59,036 nucleotides of DNA from Diphasiastrum complanatum (lineage: Eukaryota > Streptophyta > Lycopodiopsida > Lycopodiales > Lycopodiaceae). Made by a program: the position numbers and the translations under genes. The notes under the pieces were generated by a model. That model did no database searches, was not told the DNA's origin, and was given only the letters and a program-made list of their open reading frames with translations. The DNA is taken from the NCBI GenBank assembly GCA_029204225.1, contig MU833246.1:1-59036 (forward strand), read 5' to 3'. Positions 42,857 to 54,562 of this stretch are shown one piece after another; the first letter of the stretch is position 1; each line of letters opens with the position of its first letter.

Positions 42857-43830
42857 TAGTCCCCACTTCTCAAATGGTGCTTGATCTAGAACTGGATGTA
42901 AATGATCATAGTTCAGCCTTGTTGGTCTCCTAGCTCTCTGGCAGACATCACATTTCTTCAAGTATTCATCTGTATCCTTATGAATTGTTGGCCACCAGCA
43001 TCTTGATTGCAGGATCTTGCGAACTATAATGTTGAATGCAAAATGACCACCACCCAAGCCTTCATGCGAAATTGAGATAATTTGGGTGGCCTCATGTGGA
43101 AGAATACAAATCCGAAGAATACCGTTTGGTCCTCTTCGATATAACTGACCGACAATCAGCTGATAAGGTCTACCTTTTAGAATCAGTTTCCGTTGTTCCG
43201 CCTTGGGTAATAATCTATCTGGTTGGCCCCGCATTAAATATTCAACTATATTTGCGACCCATTCTGATACAATATCAATGTAAAATAAGACGGCATCAGG
43301 TAGCTCATCATCAGGTAGAGTTGCAGTTTCCTTTCTCTTGATTCGCGACACATGATCCGTCATAAAATGCTGCTTTCCCTTGCGAACCACTATTCGAAAA
43401 TCAAACTCCAACAACAAAAGTAATCAACGAGTATTTCTCCCCGTGTTGCAAGTTTTATTAACAAGAATTGATAGTCCGTATAAAATGCAAAATGTGTGAC
43501 CATCAAATAATGTCGAAACTTCTTAAACGCGTAAATCATAGCCAGTGCCTCTCGCTCTATTGTCAAATAATTTACCTTTGAGTCATTGAGCTGTCGGCTT
43601 GCAAATCGAATTGAAAAATTCTTTTTGTGTTCTCCTGGCTGGGTTAAGACAGCTCCTACTGCATACTTCGATGCATCTGTATACACATAAAGACCAATCG
43701 GATGGACGTAATATTGGTGCTGAGACCAATGCATCTTTAAGCTTTTAGAAAGCTTGCAGTGCTTCCTCAGTCCAATGTGGGTCCGTTGTGAGTTTGTAAA
43801 TTGGTCGTGCTAACTCCGCAAAGTCTAAAA
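42857..43830 (-). pseudogene. Gypsy-T RNase H and integrase finger fragment, reversed
   Basis: The minus strand matches 33290-34205 of the plus Gypsy-T copy. RNase H (YTDASKYAVGAVLTQPG, EREALAMIYAFKKFRHYL, where this copy keeps the Arg codon lost in the plus copy) runs into DHVSRIKRKE, then VEYLMRGQPDR and the integrase finger (HEGLGGGHF, CDVCQRARR), ending at QAPFEKWGL exactly where the Copia-C LTR begins. A frameshift lies near 43440. The core of integrase and RT are absent. Confidence 0.88.
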
Positions 43831-45685
43831 TGAAGATTAAAAAAGAAACATACAATTCTAAGGTTCACAAAAAAAAATACAAAATCAACCCCTAAAGCTT
43901 TGACGAAAGCAGTTGAGTAGGAGGTAGCCCCAGAGGCCCAAGGAAAAATGGTTAGGAAAAAACTAGACATTGCTATGCAGATAAGGATAAGGGCATGGAA
44001 CAAGCGCCCATTGAAGAGTCGGACAACCAAGGACAAGATGATGCGATGCATGATGCAACATAGGACAGCAACGAAGGCTTAACCTATAGTGACCAAAATG
44101 CAGGAGTCGTCCACCAATATGAGGATTATCCACAAAGTAACGTAGGGCCTAAACCACAAAAGGAGCCTACAAAAGCTTTGCGAGACATTTATGATCTGTA
44201 AAAAATGAAATGCAAAAGGAACCCAAAAAAGGTTTGCAAGAGTCACACGTGGAAAATGCATATCGGCTTCAAGGGGCTTTCACACATGGAAAATGATACA
44301 ATAGAAGAACCTAGTGCATTCATCCAGAAAACTTCATATAATGTAGAGACACAAAATAGAGCAGCAGAATGGCAAAAACTAGTCTTAGTGAGAAAAATAA
44401 GCATAATGTTCTCACATTTTAGGTTTACCTATCAAGGCTTTCATGATTAACTAGAGAGCCTCCCGATCTCGTCCAGATTTGAACACCTACGCTATTTGAT
44501 GCGGGACCTGTTGCTGGCTAACTAGAGCAATTACTTCTCACAATATGCGCAATCTTCCGTATCGCATGACAGACTCAATGCATTTTTGCACAATAAAGAT
44601 AGTAATCTAGCTAGGGGCTACCACAAGATAGCTAGAAGCATGCATAACTCCTATTTCATTATTTCTCTTTTCTTTGGTTTTCTGAACCGATGCTACAAAT
44701 TATGGAAATTAAAACCAAAAACCAAAACAAGTAGGCTTGATTATATTTTGATAAGATTTGGAATTTTGGATCGAGTCTATACGGTAGGGCTTCAAGCCGC
44801 GGGACCATGTATGATATGGACAAGATGCAGGCAAAATCTTTGCCTCTTAGTGGGCGATGTCATTCCTTTCATTAAGAAATTCCTGCTTAGCAGTCACTTC
44901 CATTTAATTGACAAGACCACAGTTCCTTTCTGCCAGAGAAAATCGAGTCTGTGATATCTTTCATTTCTTGGTACAGCGGAATAAGAAGGCTAAAGATGCA
45001 GATAAGTGACGATAAGCTGGTTAACCTGGTTTGGTCGCTAATACCAAAGTCACAAAAAGCTGAGCCAAGCAAACCTTCAAATATATGAAGGAGCCAGTTA
45101 GCCTGGTTTGGTAACTCTTTCCGAGCTCTGAAAAACCTCTGCCAAACAGACCAGTAAAAGGATTTACAACATAGTAATCAAATTCCCAAATATTCCAGAT
45201 GCAACCAAAGCCTTTGTATGAAGGTAGACTTCCCCCAGTATCACCTTCCTGGATTTATTCTAATCATTCAGCAACAAGAATTCCTGTCTTTATTCTACTC
45301 CACAGCCCGTGGGTACTGTACATTGAGATATGAGTACAAAAGTCCTCACTTTTTAAAGTATGATGATCTAGATATGCGTTAGGACTTCTGCTTGTCTGCA
45401 AAGTGAAGCCAGAAGACTGCTAGTAACAAGGAATGTCCAAATTGGAGAAACAAGATACTCTTGGTGCTCTTTCTCCACAGTTTTACCAAAATTTGATTTC
45501 GATTAGCATTTCCACCATTCGATGTGCAGAAAATAAGAGCCGTTGATGTATACTCTGTTGATTCCACAATAAGTGGAAACCTAATGTAAGCAGTTGTACA
45601 TAGCTGTTTCACGTTCACACTAGCACAAGGTGTGCTCCTGAATGCAATGAACTGTGGCAGCATATTCAGGTCGGATGACTGCAAC
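43831..45685. other. Unassigned region and likely 3' flank of the host gene
   Basis: No family motif was found in either strand. The longest plus frame (44586-44954) has no recognisable domain and the minus frame 45379-45813 overlaps the host gene end in another frame. A short direct repeat (GGTTAACCTGGTTTGG near 45016 and GTTAGCCTGGTTTGG near 45096) is present. The 3' untranslated part of the gene at 45686 should lie at the right side of this region. Confidence 0.45.
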
Positions 45686-48460
45686 TCAAAAACTAAATGA
45701 AAAATCTTTAGAATCTTCAGCAGGCTGTATTTCGGCAACAGCAGCTTCATAAGCATGGACAGCACTGTCGAGAGCAGATGAAACTTGAGACTTTCTGCTA
45801 TGTGAGTGCTCATTTGTTAATGTATTATTAGCATCATCTTGACTAGAACTTTCTCGATGGGGAAGTCTACAATGACCATTTTTCTCTCTGGCCTGTCTTG
45901 GACTCAATTCCCTAGGCATGGACTCAATTTGTCTGTCCTGGGATTGATTGAATATAGAAGCATGGCGCACATGTCCAACACCACCATTACCATCTGGTGA
46001 GTGATACTGATTAGAAATTCTTGAGCTTGTACTCCCAATAGATAAATGTTGTGGATTGGAACGTGTTGGACTAGAGTTGCCATCTGATTGAGAATTAGAC
46101 CTTTCAGATGGCTTTGTTCTGGAGTTGTCAATTGATACATGGTGCCAATTCGATTTTGTTGGGCTTGAATTCTGTGGTTTTGACTTAGAATGTCTATCCC
46201 TCAAGCCGATGGATGCAAGCTCATCTGTTACACTAGTCCTAGAACTGCCATTTCCTTCCAACTTCCCCCCTTGTCCATCAAAAGCGCCATCACATATCAT
46301 GAGATGGAATTGGATAGGCTTACGTGCTTGCCGGTGTGCAGAGAGTTTTTCGCTTATAGATACTGTATCAAAGCACCTGATCGACCCTGATGAGTTAATC
46401 ATCCATGGAGTAACTTTCTCTCCAGCTACACGAGAGATAATAAGAAGCTTCTGTGCTGCACGTGCAGCTTCATAAAACTTCTTTAATCCTGCACGGTCTG
46501 CCGGTGTTCCATAATCTACCGAAGATACATAGCAAAACCCCTGCCAACATATACGCAAATGATCTGCCGCATTTTTAACATAATAATTTGATACAAGTTG
46601 GCATTTCAATAATAAAATCAACAACTGAAAACTACATACAGAATTCCAGATATATGAGGTTCCAAATAAGATGTTAGCGATGATGCTCAGAATGAAATAC
46701 ACATGAAGGTAAAAAAAGAAGGTCAAAATATCGATACCAAACCATTTGTATGAAAAGACAAAAGCATCACTTATGGTCTATCAAAATAAGTTGCTTGGAT
46801 GGACTCAGCACTGGATAAGAGGTACAGGGCAATTAACAAAAATAAATCATTGAATTACACGATAAGAATGAAATATTAAGCTGAAGCAAGAAAACACCGC
46901 CATGAGCACATGGATCCTAAGGTGCTAAACAAGAATTATCAAAAAACAAAACCGAAACTGGCTACATACAAAAAAATTTAACAAGTGGCCTCCTCAGCTC
47001 CCACCTTTTGATTAATAATCCTATACATTGATGTGCATCTTGTGTAACCAAAATTTCAATAGATTCCATAGTTTTTGAAGATTATTCTAGAAGTTTTCCA
47101 TCCTGGGTATTACCTCCTCAGTCCTGCTAATGCCAACACCAAGTCGTGTCTCACCCTCTGCTGGCTTCAGATTGATAGCTAGCTCAGCTGCAGAAGGGGC
47201 AAACCAGAGTCGTACTGCCCTAATGATGTGGATATCAGATCCTTGCCAATCTTGTATGGTATACTTGCCTGAATTTACCACACTCGAAAGGTCTTCCCTC
47301 GAGCTTGAACCAAAATAACTTGAGCCCGAGCCCTGTGTAACAGACAGAAAGTACATATGTTAGCACTTGCCGATATTCACCAGTCAGACTAGCTGCTGCT
47401 ATCGTCTAGATCCATGTAGTGCCGCATCAAATTCAAAAAGGCTAAACACTGGTGTGAAATCACTTGATCAATATGCACGAGCTTCAAAGTGGATCAACGG
47501 TAGAACCTGCTGTAGGATCGGTTCGATTTGGATGTTGACGAACGTGATGGGAACTCCAGAAGTCTGTGCGGACGAGAGCCAGGCCATTGCCCTCGCTGAG
47601 CTCTCTTCCAAATCGTTAAATTCCAGAAAAGCACGATTTGGTTGGAAAGGCATCAATAATAGGGAAAAGACCATAGCAGAATTTGGACAAGGAAGAAAGG
47701 CCTGCATCTTTTGTTGCCAAGTGTACGGTACAAGACAATCTTTCAACTGAGCACTAAACACGCGTGATTTTCTTGCCTCCTCAAAAGCCTTGCGCGTTTC
47801 ATCTGCCGCACATACGTCACCAAAAGGAAGTTAAGGAACTGGAACAATGAAACCAATAGCAGCTCTTGCCTCGTTAAGAGTTGACTATCTCAAATAGAAT
47901 CCATCCCCATTGGGATTCAGTGAACGCACATAAAAATGAATGATAGTCCAAGAAGAACAATCCTTAGCTATGAGTAACGATAAAATGCAAAACTCTGGAG
48001 GCATTTCTGTTAGCTTTGCTAAGAACTTCTTCTTGCTATTTTCAAGGCCACGTCTCGTACCTTGCAAAGTATAGCACTCTTCCTCTGACGCATCCATGAG
48101 CACGACAATACGGCTTTTATCGTTGACATCGGCTAAGAAATAGTGATTTTTCCGCATAACTGCCTCCTCGGCCACCACACATGCCTGCACTTCTACTATA
48201 CTGCCTTCCTTAAATTCGCTTCCTCGCCTCACCTTCACGATCACTCTTTCGCCTGCATTGTATATTTTGCGAAATTCCTTGTGAAGAGCTGCCTTGCCAC
48301 CCGCGAAAGGGGCATTCGCTAATATCACAATATTGCTCACCACCCTCAGCTGCTCCACTATATCTCCTGGAAGTAGTTTATCCTTGCTCCACCACTCCAA
48401 ACCACCTGTGCCGCCCACAGACTTCACTGCCACTACACTGGTTTGTCCAAGACCTTTCAT
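45686..48460 (-). CDS. Four-exon plant gene with PDZ-like segment, function unknown
   Basis: Exons on the minus strand: 48460-48061, 47802-47507, 47332-47114 and 46540-45686, joined by GT-AG introns of 258, 174 and 573 nt (donors AAG|GTACGAG, CAG|GTTCTAC, GAG|GTAATAC; acceptors GGCAG, CACAG, GGCAG). The joined frame is exactly 590 codons, 589 residues. ATG 48460 is the first Met after an in-frame TAA 12 nt upstream. Residues about 290-330 (LGVGISRTEE across the intron to GFCYVSSVDYGTPADRAGL) resemble the core of a PDZ domain. The last ~230 residues are Ser/Asn/His-rich and probably disordered. No signal peptide, membrane segment or catalytic motif was seen. I do not recognise the family and assign no function. 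Clean splicing and one open frame argue for a live host gene among dead transposons. Confidence 0.85.
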
Positions 48461-49290
48461 TCTGTTTCCTTAACACTTCCTGTCAATCTTCTGCAAATAA
48501 AAAGTCCTCTAATTCGGAGAAATAATGAAGTTAAAAGCCATGAATTACTACAATCCGAGCCGCTTCAAGCAAGCTTCAGCTCAATCATCCTTCTTCGAAG
48601 TTAATTACCGACGACCAAAGATAATGTCTGGTAAGTGATCTTTTGCATTTTGAAGGCTAGCTAATTTGAAAAGCTTTTATCGTCATACTTATTCGCGCAA
48701 AACATGAGCAATTACGCGACGGTATGAACGTATCTAGATGAATATCAGCATCAAAGACGTCGCGAAATCCCAAGCCTTGCCGACTTACTGGCAAGTTAGA
48801 CCTTTTTCTCCTAGTATAGAAAAAGTTGGAAGAAGGCCCCAATACAAAAAGGCAGTGCTCAGGACAGAGGTTTTTCTGACTTCTGAACCACCGCGACGGC
48901 TAAAGGTCCTTCTGGAATCTGAACTGCTTTGAGAACTCCTTTATGTCTGAAACTCTGAAACCGGCCTAAGAAATGTCAAAAGCTACAAGTCCGTGTGATA
49001 CAATGATGATCTTGATAAGAATAAGAATAAAAGGTATAACATAACAGACGGAAAACATCAAAGCTTCCTGTGCGCGAGGACTATGATTTCACTATCTACA
49101 AACGCACATCAAATCCCCCTCCCTAAACTTATCAACGATTTGGATAACCCACCAGATAAGCAAAACTGTCAGGACAAATTACAACCAGTCACAAACGGAA
49201 ATGATTTGCCGGTCGACAAAAATCCTTCCCAAAAAAGTTTTAACCTATCCTGTCACTCAACAGATGCTTGCGTAACTAATTATAAGCCCC
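48461..49290 (-). other. Upstream region of the host gene, possible 5' UTR intron
   Basis: Just upstream of the start codon the minus strand reads TTTTTATTTGCAG (acceptor at 48492-48491), which could end an intron in the 5' untranslated region. No coding motif was recognised in 48500-49290 and the short frames are unconvincing. Confidence 0.35.
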
Positions 49291-49470
49291 AAAAAGATCC
49301 TCAAATAAATGGTGACCTGGTGACGACTACTTTTCCTATCCTCAAGGTCAGGAATTCGACTCCAAGTCGCCGACGCACCTAAACAACTCCAACAAAATCC
49401 TCCTATAAGTGGTGAGATGGTAATGACCTCCTTTCCTGTCCTAGATCAGGATTTCGACTCCAATCCCCCG
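49291..49470 (+). repeat. Dimeric tRNA-like/SINE-like repeat
   Basis: Two related ~80-bp units (49291-49375 and 49393-49470). Both read ATCCTC...TAA.TGGTGA..TGGT.A.GAC...TTTCCT.TCCT...TCAGGA.TTCGACTCCAA. The shared TTCGACTCC resembles an RNA polymerase III B box, and TGGTGA..TGGT sits where an A box would be, about 40 bp upstream. This suggests a tRNA-derived SINE head in tandem. No poly(A) tail or target duplication was confirmed. Confidence 0.45.
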
Positions 49471-50642
49471 TACAAACGAGGACACACAAGAAACAAAAAC
49501 TGAAGCTCCAGTATACCGATGCGATCTTTCGCAATGCGCATATCCCTAGATGCGTCAGCTATGCATTCTTTCCATACTCTGCTTGTGTAGCTTCCTAAAA
49601 GCTCAGACTATAAATTCTATAATCCACGAACCATCGATTCCGCTTCGGCTGCCTTGCAAGTCGTCACGGGGTTAATCGTCAACTCTGGCACTATTTGCCA
49701 TCGATTAAAAACACATTAAAAAACCACACAATATGCATATAATATCTACTAATGTCGTCCCCACTCCCTCGCTCCCGAGTCCACCACCACCAGCACCAGC
49801 ACCATCTGCATCTCCAATCTGGAATCTCAATTCTCGATTTGATTCCGCGTCCGTAGTTTTTTCCCGTGTGTTATGTTTGTAGCTTTCACCATTTTGTTGC
49901 TTTGCAGCGTGTCAGTGTCCGAATCGCTCGGTCGTTGTAGCCTTTTGCCAAGGCAGGCGCCGCGGGATTTGAGCAGCTGGCTATGATCTTCCATAAACAA
50001 CAATAACATTTCGCCACGTCCTCATCGCCAACTGTAAGAACGTTCTCTTAACTAGTATGCTTTCACACACACACACGGGGTGGCATACATGGATTATAGT
50101 ATATACTTTATATTTTTGCTATTCTCACATTACCTCAACTACTTATGTACTACCTAGTGGTTATTAATAAGTTCATTCACACATACAATCTTTAAGTGTG
50201 AGTGAGAGCTCATGGGACCTTTGGGTTGTACTTAAGGAGTGCACCGCAGGGCACCTGTGGTGGTGATCTCATGGGAGCTGATTATATGTGGTAATGGTCG
50301 AGGTCGGGGACTTAAACCAATGAAGCATTATCACTAGTAATTGCACTTTACAAGAGACTACGTTTTTTCACCCTTTATTTGTCTATAAAAGTGGAACTAA
50401 AATTTTTATTGTTATATTGTTTTTCTTCATGTGACATTTTTTTCTTTTTCAATTTTTGCTTCTCTGTTTAAGAAACTTTGAATGCCAAGCTAATCGTTAG
50501 AACGAGCCCTTGTTTCCATTTTTATGTAATTTATTATGAAAAATGTTTGTTCATAGAATATTTAATTCGAGAGTGTCGATCAAATTGAAACAACAAAAAT
50601 GGGTAGTTAGTTAATTCACATGAAGAAACGGATAACATTTTT
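49471..50642. other. Intergenic region with GC-rich block
   Basis: The part 49620-50040 is distinctly more GC-rich than its surroundings, with CCACCACCACCAGCACCAGC-type repeats at about 49781-49807. It could be the promoter or first exon area of the minus-strand host gene or a separate first exon on the plus strand (an ATG at 49753 opens 34 codons). Neither can be settled from sequence. 50041-50642 is AT-rich without features, apart from a short CA run near 50070. Confidence 0.35.
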
Positions 50643-50908
50643 GGCCCCCTATAATATGCAAGATAATATAGACCCCCAAAAGGCTTAAAAATTTACCAAT
50701 AGTGAAATGGAATTTTCTATGACCTTTGCACCTGTTAAAGTGACCTTGAAATTATGGTGAAGTCATTATAATTGAATGGTCGTTGAACCAAGTGTAAAGG
50801 TTTTTGAGCTGATCTTTGCAGGTGATGTCATATCAAATTTCGTAATTGTCGTTTGGTTGATTTTAAGGCCCTTTTGGGCCCTATATTATTTTGCATAATA
50901 TAGGGCCC
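50643..50908. mobile_element. Inverted-repeat element (MITE candidate) with palindromic ends
   Basis: The left end (50643-50677, GGCCCCCTATAATATGCA...) and the right end (50876-50908) are inverted copies of each other over ~33 bp, and each end is itself a palindrome. The right end forms a perfect 14-bp stem GGGCCCTATATTAT with a 5-nt loop. The interior (~200 bp) is AT-rich and non-coding. Flanks are T-rich, so the target duplication is unclear. Confidence 0.5.
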
Positions 50909-50936
50909 ATCTTTTTTTTTGCTCGTATTTAATCTA

Positions 50937-50939
<3 letters not shown>

Positions 50940-51028
<89 letters not shown>
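50940..51028 (+). repeat. (GA)n microsatellite
   Basis: An uninterrupted GA/AG run of about 44 units, 30 bp right of the inverted-repeat element. Confidence 0.95.
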
Positions 51029-51030
<2 letters not shown>

Positions 51031-51082
51031 CACGACGGTAGAGGAGGCGTCAAAAAAATCAACCAAACTGTCAATTGTGTGA

Positions 51083-51111
51083 GGTAATGGTCCATTGGTC
51101 GGACCATTACC
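51083..51111. repeat. Perfect 11-bp inverted repeat
   Basis: GGTAATGGTCC and GGACCATTACC with a 7-nt spacer. A short stem-loop of unknown role. Confidence 0.7.
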
Positions 51112-52367
51112 ATAGATAAACCAATCACCAGACAGCTCGTGGCCTCCGCCACTCGCTACCAGGTCCCAGATTATTTATGGAATGGCCCCCACAATGGTCA
51201 TTATCTACTACATAATTATGTAAAGGGATCAAAATGAGGTCGCTTTCAAGCTTAATATTGTGAGATGCAATGTTTTATGGGTGTTCACTCACTATGCCAA
51301 GCACAAACTCAACACAACATTTCCTAAATAAGGACAACCCTTGTGTTTAAACAATCTCCTGAGCAATTTCTTTTATAAATAACAAATCCTCAAGTCAAGA
51401 ACTCATAAATTATTGTATGTATGTTGCTCAACCCAAAAAAAAATTATATTCATTATCTTTGTCTTTGTTTAAATGTAAGAGATTCATATGTTAGAAATAG
51501 ATTTTTATTTTTTGGACTTTTATTGCATACCACAATCAATTAGGCAATAAACATTAAATTCAAGTCACATCAAGCATAAAGAAACATGAGATTGGTATGT
51601 AACAATCATTCCAAATCGAATGTTTTTTTTTTATTAGACTAAGGTTTGAGATATTATCATTTTATTTTGAGAATTGTAATGATTCTTTCTTACGTGCTTC
51701 ACTACCTCTCAAAGTAGACAAAAAATTATCATTTTTTTTATGTGAAGTCTTCTTGTGATTGTGTTGTGATGGAATCATTTAATCAAATTAGTGGATTGTC
51801 AAGGTATTGTTACTTAAATATAGTGTTTTTTTCCTCTTATTTTATATTGAATAATAGTGTTTTTCAATATTCAGAATTTTTTTTTTCTTGTGATTGTTGT
51901 GCAGCATTTTTTATTAAGTTGATAATGGAGTACTCTCAAATTTTTTTATTTTGGAAAATACAATGGTATTTTATTGTCTAAATTCAATGACTCTTTTTTA
52001 GATAAAAAATTTCTCTTATCTTATTTTAAAATCTAATCAAATTGAGTTAGTGAATTTTCTTGGCATTCTTACTATTATAGAGTTTCACTTTGTTGTATGT
52101 CATGTCACATCAATTCTTCTATTTTTTTTTTTTCAAAAATGTGCATGTTGCTATATTGATGAAAATGATTAAAGATTTAGTATGTATGCTTCTAAGGGAG
52201 ACAATCAAACAATATTGTTGGCATTGCCTTGCAGAAGGCAATATTGTGTTCAAGTCGGTAAATGAAAACTATGCAAATGTCAACTTTGAAGTCAATGTAT
52301 TAAATAATAAGGCTATGTGTACACAAAAAGGATTGCCACTAAGGACTTTATTGCAAGAACTCGGTTC
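51112..52367. other. AT-rich intergenic region
   Basis: AT-rich with several T runs. A 103-codon plus frame (52090-52401) has no recognisable domain and runs into the tandem repeat. No transposon motif was identified. Confidence 0.45.
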
Positions 52368-52608
52368 TTTAGATGCACCTCTACATGCAAGTTGTAAATA
52401 GCAAAAAATTTACATCACTTTCATTTTCTTGCATGCATGTCCATGCTTTAGATGCACCTTCATATGCAAGTCATAAATAGCAAAAAATTCATGTTTATTT
52501 TCTTTTCTTTTTTGCATACATGCCCATGTTTTAGAGGCACTTTCATGTGCAAGTCATAAATAGCAAAATATTCATCCTCTCTTTTTCTTGCTTGCATCCC
52601 TAGGCTCT
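52368..52608 (+). repeat. Three-copy ~80-bp tandem repeat
   Basis: Units at 52368-52446, 52447-52528 and 52529-52608, each starting TTTAGA(T/G)GCAC.T and containing TGCAAGT..TAAATAGCAAAA and TTTTCTTGCAT-like segments. Moderately diverged. Confidence 0.75.
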
Positions 52609-53261
52609 CAACCTACATGTCGCATCAACATCAAACAATGATTATGTATTTGCATTCAATAAATCATTTCATATATGCTATTTATTGTTGTCATATCTTT
52701 ACTCATGTATACACTTTGAATCAAAGTTCAATCCTTGAGGTAAGAAGAACAAATGCTAAATCATTATGCCATAGTTCCAAGATGGCTATTATTTGCAAAT
52801 AGCTAATTACCCCGCATCCAATTTTAGACAATCACATATTTTATACAAGAAATTTGTGGCAATGTCTTTGTGGTATGCCACAACGTTCTTGTTTGAATTT
52901 AAGAGGTTTAGATGTTGAAGATGAGCACTTTGGATATTTATTGCATACTACAATCAACAAATTATCATTGAATCTATCAATTAATGTTGCATAGAGAGAA
53001 ACCAAATTGTTTCCATTATAAGGTAAAACTAGTTGTTTATCTAGATTAGAAATTTTCAAATTATTTATAACAATCGTACCAACAATTATAAACAAGTAAA
53101 ATTAAAATTCAAAAGACTACATCGCAATAAGTCTCAAAATGAATTGAAATGCAAATCAAGATTTAAAAAAAGAAAAGTTAAAAGAAACCAACTCTTAGAA
53201 AAATACATGTTTATTTCACACAAATCTTCACCACCATATGCATCAATTAAGAATGTTAAGA
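52609..53261. other. AT-rich intergenic region
   Basis: No coding motif or repeat was recognised; short frames on both strands lack family signatures. Confidence 0.4.
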
Positions 53262-54480
53262 CTTTCTCATTTCAATGCAATTTAATATCTCTAGTCACTC
53301 CAGAGAGGCTGCAATGTACTCTGACTCTATCAAAGACATTGCAATGGAGTTTTGTTTTCAACCGTTCCAAGATACTGTTGTCGAACAAGAAGACAAATCT
53401 AGAAGTCGATTTTCTGGTGTATACATCACCTACCCAATTCGCATATGTGTATCTATGAAGTGTATTGATATCGGACGGAGCAACTTCTCCATAACAGATG
53501 CATAGGTCAATAGTAGCTCGTACATATTTGATTACTCTTAGAAGAGCTTTCTAGTGGATCATACCAAAGTTATCCATGTATTGGCTTAAAGAGTTGACAG
53601 TGTAGGCAAGATTAGGCAAGATTAGTCCTCGTGGAGATCATTGCATAGATTAGGGATTCAATACTGGACTGATATGGATATCCATTCATTTCACCTTTTT
53701 CCTCATTGGTTTGGGGACATTTCTCCTTCGATAACTTCAAACCTGGATCCATGGGATTGTGTACAAGCTCACAATTCATTAAATTGAATTTCGAAAGCAA
53801 ATTGTGAAAGTACCTCTGCTGAGTAATATAGAGAAGCCTTTTATGTCTATCTCTATTCATTTGGATCCCAAGACAACAATGTGCCTCCCCTAGATCTGTC
53901 ATCTCAAACTCTTGGGATAGCATAACATCTTGGTGTCATTTGTTAATTCGATATTGTTGCCAAAAAGCAATGCATCATCCACGTATGGTGTGATGATGGC
54001 AAAGAATTGTAGGACAACCTTGAAATAAACATTACAATCTGTAGAGCTTAAATTAAAAACATGATCGATCAGAAATGTGTTGATTCAATAAAATCAGGCT
54101 CTCAACAATTGCTTCGGACCTTACAAGGCTTTATGGAGTTTACATACTCGATCTTCTTGACCATTGAGTACACAGCCTTATGGCTGGATCATGTATATGT
54201 CCTCTTCAATAACTCCATTGAGGAATGTTGTTTGTACATCCATCTATTTGAGAAAGGTAGTCCTCAACAACACCCTGCAAGGCCACCATCATTGCACTAG
54301 CAGCAAATCTAACATGGTGTCCGAGGGAAAGAGTGACATTACAGATAGATCTGCTAAATGGAGATCTAGGAATCAACAATTTTGTTGATCTTTGTAATCT
54401 ATTGATCTCACTCAATCAGACCTGTGTCTGCGGCCATGATGACGACCAGTTCCAAGAGGAATACCGACATATAACGGAGC
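53262..54480 (-). pseudogene. Copia-C RT/RNase H fragment, reversed
   Basis: The minus strand reads, from about 54260 down, QMDVQTTFLNG-like and EEDIYM (RT), a finger part in broken frames, PYVDDALLFG (near 53965), then 53923-53612 with EMTDLGEAHCCLGIQMNRDR and NPMDPGLKLSKEKCP. RNase H (YTYANWVGDVYTRKSTSRF) lies around 53460-53400 and remnants reach 53270. This is the same family as 40674-41700, which has lost its YVDD, while this copy keeps it. Right of 54260 the sequence to 54480 is only doubtfully coding. Several stops and shifts; no LTR attached. Confidence 0.82.
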
Positions 54481-54562
54481 CACAACATTTGAACGCCGAG
54501 CAGTAGACTTTACACGGTCCATCATCAATAGTACAAAGAATAAAATGTGATGGGATATAGTG

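Noticed and set aside
44586-44954. 122-residue plus frame left of the host gene
   Set aside because: No domain, compositionally mixed, and no transposon or splice signal supports it.
45379-45813. 144-residue minus-strand frame at the end of the host gene
   Set aside because: It overlaps the last exon in another frame, has no domain, and the spliced gene model explains the region better.
49083-49382. 99-residue plus frame upstream of the host gene
   Set aside because: Its second half lies in the tRNA-like repeat, and no motif supports translation.
52090-52401. 103-residue plus frame
   Set aside because: AT-rich, F/Y-rich start, no recognisable domain, and its end falls in a tandem repeat; not called as a gene.
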